Of a stretch of 64,000 nt of DNA, positions 1-12,034 are shown in pieces; position 1 is the first letter of the stretch, and each line of letters starts with the position of its first letter. The notes beneath the pieces are model-generated. The model had not been told where the DNA came from. It saw only the letters and a list, made by a program, of their open reading frames with translations, and searched no databases. The position numbers and the translations under genes are program-made. The stretch covers positions 110,001 through 174,000 of the forward strand of contig JABMCL010003543.1 in NCBI GenBank assembly GCA_018857735.1, read 5' to 3'. The DNA is from Alviniconcha marisindica (taxonomy: Eukaryota; Mollusca; Gastropoda; Provannidae).

Positions 1-442
1 CTAAATAGATCTCTGAAAGATGACACTTATTGACTTAACATGAGAATCCTTCAAATGGATGGCCTGTCATGGTCTAATGTGTGTGTATATATATATATGT
101 GAGCTGTTTAGATTAAACTTTCTAACATGTCCTGAAAAGATGAAATTATTGTTTGTATCAGGCACTGGTTAATGGTCATGAAGCTCGAAGTTTTAATACA
201 GCCTGTTATAACCTATCAATGGTGTAACAGTATAATTGCTAATGTGTGAATTTATATAGCCCTTTTACTTAGTGTAATTGCTAATGTGTGAATTTATATA
301 GCCCTTTTACTTAGATATAATTGCTGATGTCAGAATTTATATATTTTATAGCCCTTTTACTTTTTATGCCTGCCTGTCTGTGGAATTGCTGTTGATGTCG
401 CGATATTCAGTTGAATAAATATTGTATATCTTCTGTTTGCAG
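1..442 (+). other. PNPLA intron (3' portion)
   Basis: AT-rich sequence before the first visible exon. It holds a short TA/TG tract near 82-100 and a roughly 50-bp segment (AATTGCTAATGTGTGAATTT) repeated about three times between 230 and 360. No coding signal is seen. Confidence 0.5.
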
Positions 443-710
443 TACTTGCTGGATGGGGGACTTACAGACAACATGCCAGTGTTTGACAGCGAGACCATCA
501 CCATCTCCCCGTGGGCTGGAGAGCACAGCATCTGCCCCCGGGACCCCCAGGGCCAGGCCTTCCCCATCACCCTCTTCAACACCAGCTTCTGCCCCAGCAC
601 AAACAACTTCTTTCGCTTCGCCGATGCCTTCCAGCCACCCTCGCAGGAAACGCTGAAGAACTACTGCTGGCAAGGCCACGACGACGCTATTCGCTTCTTG
701 TCAGAAAATG
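443..710 (+). CDS. PNPLA2: PNPLA exon carrying the catalytic Asp (DGG)
   Basis: The acceptor is TTCTGTTTGCAG ending at 442. The exon opens in phase 0 with Tyr-Leu-Leu-Asp-Gly-Gly. The DGG Asp completes the patatin Ser-Asp dyad. The exon ends in phase 1 at a GTGGGT donor at 711. It is GC-rich compared with the flanking AT-rich introns. Confidence 0.87.
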
Positions 711-2508
711 GTGGGTGGGCTTTGACGGTGACAGTGGTGGTGGTGAGGGCTTGTGTCTGATAGTTGATGTCTGTGATAGCTGATGTCTGATTGGTTGACC
801 AATTGATGTGTCTGATAGCTGATGTCTGATTGGTTGATTGATTAATGTGTTTGATAGCTGATGTCTGATTGGTTGGTTGATTGATTGATGTGTCGGACAG
901 CTGATGTCTGATTAGTTGATTGGTCAATCACTTTTATATTGCGCTGTTTTCCTGTTCCAAGCAGTTGCTTCACTCATATGTTTTTAGTGTATGCTGGGTT
1001 ATTTTAGTGTTTCCATAACCCACTGAACTCTGACATGGACGACAGGATCTTTAACATATGGTGTGTATGTAATATTTTTTCCATTTGTATGCATACAAGT
1101 GACCTCAGTTAATAGTCTTATCTAAAGGGCTTTTGTAGAGTCTGCAGCGGAACATGACTCTTGGGTTCGGTGCAAAGCCTGACACATAACAGTCACCCGG
1201 TATCCATGCCTTGGCTATGCTCAGTCACGGTTACCTTTCGGCTTTTGAGAGTGATTAGTCTTGCTCTGCGCTGCTGACTCCCTTGATAATACAGTGATAT
1301 AGGTTAGAACTGTGGAATCCCTATGAAAAACACCCCCAGGGGAAACAACAAAAAAGCTGCATTAAAAATTTCAGCAAGTTTAGATGAGAAAAAAATCAAA
1401 TTTGTAGAAACATTACCATAATGCTTTATTGACTGTGGCAACTGGGATGTGTTTAAGGGAGATAACTGATGGGTTTTGGGACATGGCAGAAACCTGAACA
1501 CTGGAGTGTCTTTGGATATTGTGCTATTTTCTAGGAAGCATAATGGTAGTCTCTGTCTGGATTTGAGCCAGTGTCAAAAGGAGCTGCAGTTTTAAGTGAC
1601 ATTCTTCAGATGCTAGCAAAATTATGGCTATTTATCATGTCCAGTCTATTTTTGATCTGCAGTTCACTTACTATGGCGATCATAGTTCTACTTCAGCTTT
1701 TGTTTTACGAGAATTAAATAGAGCAAAAAATGGCTTCATTTACTCCTCTAAAAGAGGAACATTTCAAGAGGGCTGTTCATTTTTTTTTCTGTCTGCTTTT
1801 TAAATATTTTGTTTTAATGAATTGTTTTGATCACAAATATTGTGAGCTGATACAATGGACTTACCCTGTGTTTTAATGTTTTTTAAAGTATAAATACAAT
1901 ATTTTTGTTGCATGACTATATATCTATACATACATTACATAATGAATAACAACACACTTTTGTACTGATATATATATGTGTGTGTGTGTTAAAAAAGTGA
2001 AGTGTATTTTCTGTCCTGGTATCTAAATTTTGCAAGGATGATTTTTTTTACTCTGCAGATCTGATCCATTGCAACATCCACAGGGTGTTAACCCACCTGA
2101 CTCACCTGGAACGGCGCCAGGTGTACCCAGTGTGCGATGACTGCAACCACCTCAAGGACCATGCTCACAACAGCTCGCCACCAGAATCCGTTCTCAAGCA
2201 GTGTAAGCACCCTGTTCTCTGGAACACAGTTTCGAATCACATGAACAGTGAACTGGGGAGGTGAAGAGTGACCGCTGTGCCTCTGGCTGGCTGGCCAGGG
2301 CAAAAACTTGAATGGCAAATTTAAACAGTGGGAGACTGTTCAGACTCTGAATGGTGACCCTCAGTGAATTTTACATGTTCATGCCTTCTTCTTTCTTTCA
2401 TGGGATTGAAGCATCATCATGGGCCCTCTCAATGAGGATGAACTAAAAAATATGTGCACAGCAATTTTGCACTCTCAGGTCCTGTCCTAAACTCTTGACC
2501 TCAGTGAT

Positions 2509-2577
<69 letters not shown>

Positions 2578-2605
2578 TGTCTGCAGAACATGCGCATAAT
2601 TACAG

Positions 2606-2658
<53 letters not shown>

Positions 2659-2686
2659 TGTCTGCAGAACATGCACATAATTACAG

Positions 2687-2745
<59 letters not shown>

Positions 2746-3370
2746 TGTCTGCAGAACATGCGCATAATTACAGCTACACACACACACACACACACATGGA
2801 TGCCTACAAAATGTGTGCACACACAGAGTGTTATAGTGTTACTCAGTTTTAACCTTTCATGGTGCGGTCAGGTGGGTTCAGTGAGTAGTATGTAATTTAA
2901 TGGTCGCTTTTGCCACCCCAAAGCTCTGTACACCTTAATTACACCAAAAAAAATTAAACAAAAATGGAAGAAAAGAAACATCCTTTCCATATCAGCGATG
3001 AGAATAGAGCTGTTGGAAGTACATGTGTGATGGCTGATCTGTTGCAGGTACAGAGGAAGATGGCGAAGAGGCCCCCAACTTCCCCCAGGATCTAATCCTG
3101 GTACCCATGAAAAGACTTTGGAATATATGGACGATGCCCATCTCCATGATCAAGGAATATGTTATGCAGCTGTATTTGCTGTGAGTCGAAGTTACCTCCC
3201 CCACCCCACCTCTCCCCCACCATATGAAGCCTTTTGCTGGGTCTGTGGCATGCATACAAAATCTGCAAACAAAGCAAAACACTCTTATGTGCATGCACAC
3301 ACGCATGCACACATACACCCCCCCCCCCCACACACACACACACATGCACGCACGCACGCATTCAGGCATG

Positions 3371-3401
<31 letters not shown>

Positions 3402-6400
3402 ACATACACGCACATTTTATACACATATGATCAGAGAAAGAAAGAAGAACAAAACTTGTCTTGTCAATTCCAGCAAAATAGATTTGTCCGTTACATTCCA
3501 GCAATGAAAAGTGTGCACATCTGTATATGTGTGTAACAGTGTGTGTGTGTGTGTGTGTGTGTGTGCATGCTCATGGTTGACTGACTGCCATAACCATTAT
3601 TGAGCGTAACACTTTCATAGCAATTTCCATGACCTTGGTTGATTTTCCAGGCAAAAGCACCGACACAAAGATAAAACAAAATTTTGTTTTGTTGACAAGT
3701 TTTGATCATATTGAGCTGAAAATTTGTCACATTACACTCGATATGGACATGATCATTGAACATCATGAATAAGGTAATCTTCATGCTTATTTAAAGGGAG
3801 AGAATTGTGGAAGTTCATGACTTGGCAAAAACGTCAATGGTAGCGTTTTCTCAGATACTGCATGAGTGAGATATTTGCATGATGCTATATATTTATAGCT
3901 TTATTAAGATTTACATGTTCATACATGTTTTGGGGCCATGGTCTCACTAGAGTTTAAGAACCTAATGGCAGTTATGCTGTTCTGTTTTCAATCGGAGCTG
4001 TCTAAATGTTTGCCTTTCTTGTTACAGCATTTTGTTCTCTCCTTAACACAGAAAAGACACTGTGACATTTAAAAAAAGAATGTCCTGCTTGATGTTTTTA
4101 CAGAGCTTTCTTCAAAGGGCCAAACTTACAACTTTCGGAGGAGTGGATGAAGTTTTTGAGAAAATTACGCCATCCCATGACCTTGCTCTTTGACCTGCTT
4201 TTTCAAGCAGCTGCAAAAGCCTTCTTCTTAACAGCCGAGTACCTGTAAGTACAGACCCCCAAACATTGGTCATTAACATTCTGATGAATGCTACTTTGCT
4301 AGGTGCACTCACTCAACATCACCTTCCTCTTTTTTTTCTTTCTTGTTGTTGCGTGCCTTGTGTTTCTTTTGTGTTCCTCTTTATGGAAGTAGTACGCTCA
4401 TTTTGTGGGAAGCAAATTGCATATATATATATATGTGACTTTTTTCAAATCCTCTGCCACTTGGGCACCCACATTCTGTTTTGGGAGTTGACTTAGTGTG
4501 TGTATTATTTTTTTATGTGTCCAGACAATGGTATGGCTGCTAATGCTTAACATTTTTAACATGCACACAGACATTAATGCATGCAACTGCACATGGGTGG
4601 GGTGGGGTGGGCTGGGGGTGGGGGGGAGAAGCGGGGGGCTCTACAAACGTGCGAAGAGAGTCTGCACTGAAAGTTTACCCTGGGAGAAAAATCGCTTGCT
4701 GCACAGACAACTTGACTAGCCTCCGCAGCATGCCGGATGCAACACTTATCCAACTGAGCTATGTCCCCGTCCCATTGCATTTATCAGGCGCTCTTTTTTG
4801 TTTCTTTTGTCCGGGTGTAACACTCTTTATCGTCCCCAATTATTCCAGATTAGAACAATTCTGAAACAGAACAAGGCCCAGAGCACTTGTGCAGAATCAA
4901 CACTGAAGGGAGTTAATTTGCACTTGAAATACGTAACACAAGTTACTTGCATGCCAGGTGAGAGTTACTGTAGGTGACTCAGGTCTTTGTTGTTGTACTT
5001 GTGTGACATGTTCCAGATTAGCCCACTAAATGTAAAAAGAAAGACATCCATTTTCAGTTTTGGCATGAAAGTGTGGGATCAGCGTGTAAACTGAAAAAGT
5101 AACCATTAGTGGAAATAGGTCTATATGACAGAACCGTTTTGGGGGGTTGTTTTGACTCGGATGAAGAACCAAAGTGATGGGATCAGTGTGTAAACTGAAA
5201 AAGTAACCCTTGGTTGATATAGATCTAAATGCCAGATTATTATTATTATTATTATTATTATTTTGGGGGGGGGGGGGGGGACTCAGATGAAGAATCATGT
5301 GGGTTTATGTACTCCTGAGTCCATGTAAAAAATTGTTAATATTGGCATTTTCAGCTTGACTTTGAACTAGGTTTGTTATTTCTTTGAAGTAAAAGAACTC
5401 TGGTTACTCAATCAGTGATGGGAAAAAGACATTTTGAACAGAGAACACACACAAAATGGTTTGGTATCCAACACAGGTTTGGCACTGCCACCCTATTCCT
5501 TATCCGTTTGTCAACACAGTCATATGCATGGTACATGACATGTCAGTTTACAGATTTCTTAATAAAGTGTTTTGTCTTGTGGACTGGAAAGTTAACCACC
5601 TTTACTGTTGTCTTTATTTCACTAACACCTTGCTTCTTATCAACATGAAACAGCTCCACCTTTATGTTCTAGTCTTTTGAATCTGACACTGTCTGCATTT
5701 CCCCCCCCTTTTTTCAGCGTTCGAGTGCAGTATGAGGTGTTTGAAGGACAGAAACCCATCTCATGGGCTGCACGAGTCGCTCTCCGTAGAATCTGCAAAA
5801 AATGTGGCGAGAGAGTGGACAAACCTTCTGGTGTTCTCAGTTGGATGGTTGGAAAGCAGCAGCGGAGCTCGGCACTGGAGGCTGAAGAAGGACGAGGCCC
5901 AGGCATGGCGGCCAAGGCAAAGTGTCATGACGCTCCAGTGGTTGTAGACATACCTGCGGACGAGGCAGAGGGGAGCCAGGAGGGCATCCCGCCTGTTGCA
6001 GCAGAGCCTGCTTGTGAAAGGCTGGGGGATGATGTCCCGGACGTTGTCGTCGAAGGTTCCTTGTCTGAGGTGGAGGAGCAGGTTCCTCCTATGGTCCCCA
6101 GTGAGCTTTCCAGCAATGCTACGGTGGACATGGCCATTTCGATGGACATCAAAGCGCACAGTATTAAAGTGGCGATTCCTATTCAGAGCGAAGATTGTGG
6201 CAGTGAGGAGGCTGAAGCCAGGCCCCAGACTGTGTGTGTGGACAGTGTGGGTGAAATTGAGGAAGTGTCTATTGAGCCAGTGGGTTTGAAGAGCCAGCAG
6301 TCCCCTGCCACAAAGGTCAAGGGGGATGAGACGGCATCCAACCCGAACGCCGGAAACAGAACAGCGGCTGGGAAGCGCGAGCTGAGGGTGGACAGGATAC

Positions 6401-7783
6401 ACAAGTATGTCCACAAGTTTGAACAGTACAAAAAGGTCATGACGCTGCACTACACCGACGAGAATAATGTCAGACACACGGAGAGTCTGTTCATGGAGCT
6501 GGAAGAGCCATTGCCCGATTTCCCAGCACACGTGGAAACCTCTGAAGAGGCTGCTGAATCCGAGGTCTTGGTGAACAACGTTTGATGATGAAGAAGGAGC
6601 TCGAGCGGAGGAGCCTGTACACCAAGATGTCGTGGAGGAGCTGAAACAGCTGCTGGAGGAGAAGGTCCTGAAGCCGCAGCGCGAGTTTGACAAGCAGTAC
6701 CAGAAAGTGCACCAGAAGCATCTGAAGATAAACAGGCAAACAGAACTGCTGCAAAACACTGGACACTTCAGCCTGCAGGTGATCAGCTACAGCGAAGAGC
6801 TGCCCTCACCGGTTCTGTCAAGGAGCAGCAGCATCCGAAATGTCAGCCTTGACGACAGTTCAAACCTGGTCAGGTCAACCTCAGAAGCCAGTTCACTGGC
6901 GGGCGACATCCGAGCCCTGAAGGAGAGGCTCCAGAGAAGGAAATACTCACTAAAAGAGAAGAAGGAGGACGGCAGGACCCAGGGGAATTTAGCTGCGTCC
7001 AGGCTGTACGGCTCACTTCAGTCACTGCCCACCCCTCCATCTGCGGCCCTGGTGAAGTCCCAGTCAGACACGAGCAGCATTGCTCGTGCCCTGCACAAGA
7101 TGAGGCAGCAGGACTCCAGCGCAAGTGATGGGCAGACACTGGCAAGATGGCGAGGAGGCAAGATATTCCATGCCAAGACAAGCACCCCGGAAACGCACCG
7201 AAATGCCCGTTTGCCTCTGTTGCTGGCTGACAGCACCCCCACCCACACCGCCACGGAGAGTAAGTCTTCTTCTGCCACCACCATCTCCACCACCCCCTGC
7301 CTTCCAAACATCCCGGATGTTTCGACGCCATATTCATCATCCGACTCGGAGCCTGAAAGTGGAAACTGCAGCAGCCATCAGTCTGCAAGTGCCACCACCC
7401 TTGTCAGCAGCACGCTCGAGCCAAGCGCAGCTGATGGATTTCATCCACAGGATAAAACCAGCAAATTGAGCGTAACCCAGAAAATGGGGAGGGATCCAGA
7501 GGACAGCTGTCCAGCAGGGGCGAAGTCAGGCAAACCCATCAGAAGCCAACTACGAGGTAAAGACGGCAAACCCAGCAGCACCGCCAGTGACGGTCAGTCA
7601 CTAAACGGCAAGAATCAGGCCGGTGCCTGCACCCTCGATCCTCCTGGTCCTCGGCAGAAGCTTCAGCTGGTCAGATCTCGCTCGGTCCGAAAGTCAAAAA
7701 CGGAGATGAGCAACTTGCTTTCAAGTCTGAAAGATCTGAAGTCTGAGGACAACCCCAAAGAAGAGAAAAATCATGCTCATTGA
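443..7783 (+). CDS. PNPLA2: PNPLA2/ATGL-like patatin-domain triglyceride lipase, 3' part (5' exons outside window)
   Basis: Patatin-like lipases of the ATGL group hydrolyse triglycerides at lipid droplets with a Ser-Asp dyad. Visible coding exons are 443-710, 2059-2202, 3048-3180, 4104-4244 and 5718 onward. All junctions are GT-AG and phases agree. The first visible exon begins [12 protein letters not shown]; the Asp of DGG is the family's catalytic Asp. It is followed by [15 protein letters not shown], matching the ATGL block after the dyad. The Ser (GXSXG) must lie upstream of the window. Later exons give an amphipathic Leu-rich stretch and, in the last exon, a long acidic and Ser-rich tail. 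From 443 to the TGA at 6585 the frame codes 517 residues. A further 399-codon open frame follows in the +1 frame to 7783. Vertebrate ATGL is about 500 residues, so this protein is long. Family call is firm; PNPLA2 versus a sister paralogue is less so. Confidence 0.87.
711..2058 (+). other. PNPLA intron with GATTGGTTGATTGATT repeats
   Basis: Between 760 and 930 a degenerate repeat of about 45 bp (GATAGCTGATGTCTGATTGG) recurs four times. At 930-1070 the text (TATATTGCGCTGTTTTCC, then GACAGGATCTTTAACAT) weakly resembles the SINE body at 32075-32460, so an old copy is possible. The rest is AT-rich with no recognised feature. Confidence 0.4.
2513..2800. repeat. Compound (CA)n minisatellite in a PNPLA intron
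   Basis: Long CA runs alternate with a unique linker containing ATGTATGTCTGCAGAACATG and ATAATTACAGCTA. The CA-plus-linker unit occurs three times with different CA lengths. Open frames here (poly Thr-His or Val-Cys) are artefacts of the dinucleotide. Confidence 0.9.
3300..3566. repeat. CA/TG microsatellites with a C tract
   Basis: Imperfect (CA)n with CATGCACGCA interruptions and a run of about ten C near 3320, then (GT)n at 3537-3566. All lie in the PNPLA intron after the exon ending at 3180. Confidence 0.85.
4640..4770 (-). mobile_element. Fragment of a tRNA-derived SINE (reverse orientation)
   Basis: Read on the minus strand, the segment starts GGGGACATAGCTCAGTTGG, which is an RNA polymerase III A-box context, and runs into a body shared with the fuller copy at 32075-32460. 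Both contain GCAC-GAAAGTT-ACCCTGG-AGAA in the same order. It lies in a PNPLA intron and looks 3'-truncated. Confidence 0.55.
4884..5020. mobile_element. Copy of a dispersed foldback (inverted-repeat) element
   Basis: It begins CTTGTGCAGAATCAACAC and GGGAGTTAATT, then switches to the opposite arm (GGTGAGAGTTACTGTAGG, ACTCAGGTCTTTGTTG). The same two arms make up 34214-34432 and recur singly at 28505-28650, 42040-42100 and 54510-54640. Confidence 0.6.
5039..5290. repeat. Two-copy direct repeat of about 120 bp plus (ATT)n and G tract
   Basis: GGGATCAGCGTGTAAACTGA and its near copy GGGATCAGTGTGTAAACTGA mark the two units, both followed by AAAAAGTAACC. The second runs into (TTA)n and a run of about 14 G. 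Confidence 0.7.
5718..7783 (+). CDS. PNPLA2: Last PNPLA exon, interrupted by a +1 frame change at 6583-6591
   Basis: The acceptor is TTTTTTCAG at 5709-5717. Frame 1 runs from 5719 to TGA at 6583-6585. It holds a basic segment ([13 protein letters not shown]), a long acidic low-complexity region and a conserved-looking block ([20 protein letters not shown]) before ending ..NNV. Two further in-frame TGA codons follow at once (6586, 6589). The +1 frame is open from 6575 to TGA at 7781-7783. It codes a charged, coiled-coil-like stretch ([12 protein letters not shown]) and then Ser-rich text with basic SR/RSXS clusters. Codon use looks coding on both sides. No GT-AG intron of plausible length would join the frames. 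Options are an assembly indel, a polymorphism, recoding, or a true stop followed by unused ORF. Confidence 0.65.
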
Positions 7784-7794
7784 TGCAGGTTATC

Positions 7795-8262
7795 CCTGAT
7801 AGGGTAGGCATGAAGCAAAAAAGTCAGGAATACAGTACAGTTTTTGAGTTGGAGTTTGTGATAATGCTTTTTATTAGTGTCGATGATAGGCATGAAACAA
7901 AGTCAGTAGGGTGTACAGTTTTTGAGTTGAAATTTTGTAATAAAGTAGTGTCACTGATAGGCATGAAGCTGAAGTCAAGAGGGTGTACCGTTTTTGAGTT
8001 GGAGGTTGTGATGATGCTTTTAGCAGTGTCAGTGTTAAGCATGAAACAAAGTCAGGAGGGTGTACCGTTTTTGAGTTGGAGTTTGTGATCATGCTTTTTA
8101 GTAGTGTCATTGTTAAGCATGAAACAAAGTCAGGAGGGTGTACAGTTTTTGAGTTGGAATTTTGTAATAAAGTAGTGTCGCTGATAGGCATGAAACTAAA
8201 GTCAGGATTGAGCAGAGTCTTTGAGAAGCACTTGCTATTGTGGTCTGTATCCATGATTATCA
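7795..8262 (+). repeat. Tandem repeat of about 90 bp just 3' of the PNPLA stop
   Basis: The unit contains GGCATGAAACAAAGTCAGG and TTTTTGAGTTGGAGTTTGTG and occurs about five times with drift. It starts within about 15 bases of the stop at 7783, so it is probably in the 3' UTR. Both strands keep partial open frames only because of the repeat. Confidence 0.75.
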
Positions 8263-8516
8263 AAACAGTCTTAAACCTAGATCATTGACGACATAGGACA
8301 AACGGGGAGATAATGCTGTGTGGTTATTATTACTAGTATAATTATTTTATTTCAGTTTGTCATTTTTCACTGTTTTTGACTGCTTGAATTTGGAGGTTCA
8401 CAGACAAAGGTCGTATATATATATGTACACAAAGGTGCTTATTTTCCATCTGTCATCTTCATATTGAGGGTCACATGGGGTATGGAATTCAGTTACCATG
8501 TGTACTGCACTTATGG

Positions 8517-8604
8517 ACTCTGGTACATAACAACATAACAGAGTATATAATTATTGCTTGGAGTCTGGTACATAACAACATAACAGAGTATATAATTATT
8601 GCTT
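8517..8604 (+). repeat. Perfect short tandem duplication (two copies, about 44 bp)
   Basis: GAGTATATAATTATTGCTT, preceded by CTGGTACATAACAACATAAC, appears twice head to tail. This implies a recent duplication in the presumed PNPLA 3' UTR. A (GTT)n tract follows at about 8711-8738. Confidence 0.8.
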
Positions 8605-9189
8605 CACGTGCATATTGTACAGTGCACGTCAGTGCAGTCTCATTTGGAAGGCATGCCTTTCTTGAGCAATGCACTGAATCTAGCTGGCAAGCTAGATATT
8701 TTTAGCATGCTTTTTGTTGTTGTTGTTGTTGTTGTTGTTATGGACAGTTGTGGGTTCTAGTTATAAAGCTGTAAATACCTGTTAACTTATTTATTTATGT
8801 ATACTTGTTATGTATATGGCGGAAATGATCATTTTGCCTTGATGCAAGTTCTGGTCACAGAATCAAAACGTACTTGCAAGTCAGTGAAATCTGAACTTAC
8901 TGCAAGTCGCTTTAGTCTCCAGTTTGTTTTTTTACCCTGGTATTTTTTTAACATGAGGCCTGGTTTTGTCAACGGCATTTATTTTTCAACCCCAGTTTTA
9001 CAGTTTTCTTTTTGTACATAGATTATACTTCATTCCCCTAGCTGTTTAAGTTTAACACATGTTTTCTGTTGTTGAAAGGTGATGCTGTGCTCAGTTTTTA
9101 CATTTGATTGATTTCTTTTTAATGATTAATGTTTATTTGTTATGTATAATTTATCAAATACATATTTTCCCCTCTGTTAGTTTGCGTTC

Positions 9190-9315
9190 TCAGGAATATG
9201 GAACAGGGTTGAGAGTTGCTTTACGTCCACAGAAACCATAGGGCTTATTAGGGATGGGAACCCGGGATGGCCACCTCGACTTTCACACAGCTCCTGAGCT
9301 CTGATATGGAACATG
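9190..9315 (-). repeat. Dispersed repeat R, reverse copy
   Basis: The reverse complement reads AGCTCAGGAGCTGTGTGAAA, then GTCGAGGTGG, and ends with TCTGTGGACGTAAAGCAAC. The same unit occurs at 21225-21725 (tandem), 36965-37060 and 38785-38885. Confidence 0.65.
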
Positions 9316-9716
9316 TGTATGTGAATGTGCTTATGTTTGTTTGCGCATTGTGTGCATGCAGGTGTGCAAACAAGTGTGTGTGCATGCTCATGTGCGTGTG
9401 AAGTGGATGGGAGGGAGGCAGAGGCAGAGAGTGTTGGGGCATGTAAGTAAGCATGTTCAGAACAAATGCTGATGAAAAACATTTTAAACAGCTATGCTTT
9501 GGTGTAAGTTTATTTCTGTGTTTTGGCTTAATTTCATTTTTTTTTTCTTAAAAAAAGAAAGACGTTTGCATCCATTTTATAAGCTGCGTGATTTTAGTGG
9601 ATGACAGTTTTTGTTCTCATCATGTTTTGTAATGTTAATGTCCATCACAACAGTTCTGTTGTATTTTTATGAAAGTTTGTTTGAAAGCGAACGTGTATGC
9701 CATGCTGGCTCATTTT

Positions 9717-9748
<32 letters not shown>

Positions 9749-9813
9749 GTATATGCATTTTAATGTGCTGAGTGGATCATGTTACATGATTTACATACCA
9801 GTCCTGTGATTTC

Positions 9814-9819
9814 AATAAA
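9814..9819 (+). promoter_or_regulatory. Candidate AATAAA polyadenylation signal for the PNPLA transcript
   Basis: TTCAATAAAGG lies about 2 kb after the +1-frame stop and before a TG-rich stretch. Another AATAAA occurs at 11865-11870. Sequence alone cannot tell which, if either, is used. Confidence 0.3.
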
Positions 9820-9974
9820 GGCTGTTAATAATTTATTGTAATATATCATAATGTGGATAAAGCTGACCACAAATTGGCTAGTCAGTTTATCAGCTGTGAC
9901 CAGGTTGTTGGCCATTGTTTACTGCAAGATGCTTCAACCCGTGGACAACGGAAGAAGAAACTGCCACTGCTGTT

Positions 9975-10290
9975 TGCCCATTGGGAGCATTAGTGAATGC
10001 TGTGGGGCCCATCTGGTCACAGTTGCTGATGATAAAAATATTGAAGTTTTTGTTGCTCATTTGTAGCATTAAAAAGATTGAAGTTTTTATCACTCATTTG
10101 GAGCATTAGTGGATGCTGTGGGTCCCATCTGGTCACCGGTACTGAGGATAAAAAGATTTATCACCCATTTGGAGCATTAGCGAATGCTGTGGGACCCATC
10201 TGATCACAGATGCTGAGGGTAAAAATATTGAAGTTTTTATCGTCCATTTGGAGCATTAGCGAATACTGAGGGACCCATCCGATGACAGTT
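9975..10290 (+). repeat. Minisatellite, unit about 75 bp
   Basis: TTTGGAGCATTAGTGAATGC followed by GGGCCCATCTGGTCAC and a GATAAAAATATTGAAGTTTT segment recurs four times with substitutions. Confidence 0.7.
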
Positions 10291-10382
10291 GCAAAAATAA
10301 AAACAAAAACAGGAAGGTGTTTCTGCTGCAAATTGTCAAAGATTTGGGTGTGGATAAATTGTGTTCTGACAAAATGTGTATC

Positions 10383-10440
10383 GCCCTGATATAACTGTAC
10401 TGGTTGACTGGGTGTAAAACACCAAGTTAATTACTTACTT
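10383..10440 (+). mobile_element. Isolated 3' end shared with the LINE fragment at 28190-28503
   Basis: CGCCCTGATATAACTGTACT followed by GGTTGACTGGGTGTAAAACACCAA is nearly identical to 28449-28494. A shared 3' tail on a short fragment fits a SINE using LINE machinery or a severely truncated LINE. Confidence 0.55.
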
Positions 10441-12034
10441 GGGCGTGGATAGCCTGCTAGTTTCATATTAAGACTGGAGTGACTGAAGGCGTCTTTGCCA
10501 AGTGGCCCTGAATGGCTGTAAAGCCATTGTCATTTGTATAGTTTTATTATTAAGCACTGTGAGGTTAATCAGTCATTGACACACATGTGGTGCTATCAGA
10601 ATTGTGATTGTTGTTATGACTGACATGCATGGACAAATGTGAGTGTGTAATCATCAGTGTTAGGCTGTCAAAGTTACAGCTGTGTCAGTTTCTTTTTTTT
10701 AAAACAAATTCCTATCCACTTGAGTACGTTCTTGGTAGGTTTGATTGCTACTGAGAGATATACACACACACACTCATAATCATAAGTGTAGTGCTTGAAG
10801 TAACTTTGGTGTTTATGAAAAGGGAGGTGTACAGTCCTGCCTCAACAAAAAATGTAAAAGTGTAACTGTGTTTGACATTCTTACCTGACGTTTGAATGAG
10901 GTCTGTGAAACTCTCTGTGATGACAGTTTCTATCACACTTTATATATATTCATGCTGGTTTTAGTGACTTTAGATTCTTTTGAAGGTCACAGGAGAGTGG
11001 AGAAAGAAAACTTTGTGTCTTTATCATTTTGAATGCGAGTCAGCTGAACATTCTGCCCGATGCCCGTGCAAGATCTCAGATCTGCTTACATAAAGCTGGA
11101 CAGATAATTTATGAGGTTTTGCACAGACATGGACAATTTGCTCCTGTTATGGTCCCATTTTTTGTTCTCAGCAACTTATTTGAGCAACTAGTTTGTTCAG
11201 AATCTGTACAGATTTAAATGCTGAGACTGCTGTTGACATTGCTTCTGTGTGTCTTTCCCAGTGCTGAATAAATAAGCGACTGGTGCCAAGAATTTGTGGA
11301 GGGTGATACAGGTGCGATTCCAGTTTGAGTTTTATTGCATAATGGCACAAATGATTTACATTTAATATGAATGTTGTTCATTTGCCTTGCATAAAACCGG
11401 TGATGTTTGCAGCATTTCAGTGCAGCTTTGACAAAGTGTTGCCTCGATATGTGGAAGTAAAGATGTAATGGTTTCATCTTGGTAATAACTCCCCCTTCAA
11501 AAGAAAACATACTCACATGCATGCACACACACGCACATATGCACACATGCACATGCTATCTTTCATTGTATTTTGAAAGTTTGTACAACTGGTAATATTG
11601 GTGGTTTGTAACACATTTACGGCAACTGTAAACAATTCATACACGCATGCGCTGATGGAAGGATTTAGTTAAATGGACATTACAGGTGCATTTAAAGGTA
11701 TACATCAGTTTTATGCACTGATGAATATTTTTCATGTGGTTTCCTTTTGTTGAAGACTGTTGAGTGTTAGGGGGGAAAAGGTTGCCAGACCCAAGAATTT
11801 GTGTATAAAGAATGATTATAACAAAACAGCTTTGACATTGTAGACCTTGCACTGTAAAATTTCAAATAAAATGGATTTAATGGCCGTATTGTTATGATCA
11901 TGTTGATTATTGCAGATCTTTTATGAATGTTTAATTTTTTTAATTTTTAGATCATGAGTATCAAGTTAGTCATTAGATTTTTAATGTCCAGTCAGTTACT
12001 CAGGGTCACCTGATGGTGTAGTGGTACCCAGATT

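Noticed and set aside
2443..2895. Long Cys-Val or Thr-His frames
   Set aside because: They are translations of (CA)n/(TG)n microsatellites. The same applies to frames at 2992-3507, 23573-23968, 29214-29555, 51743-52093, 54896-55670 and 62388-62834.
5761..6759. 332-codon minus-strand frame
   Set aside because: It is an antisense shadow of the GC-rich last PNPLA exon. Its text is compositionally odd (Cys/Phe/Arg-rich) with no domain.
6585..7783. A separate single-exon gene starting at ATG 6632
   Set aside because: No promoter or spacing supports an independent gene. The +1 frame is already open and coding-like at 6575, before the ATG, so continuation of PNPLA is more likely.
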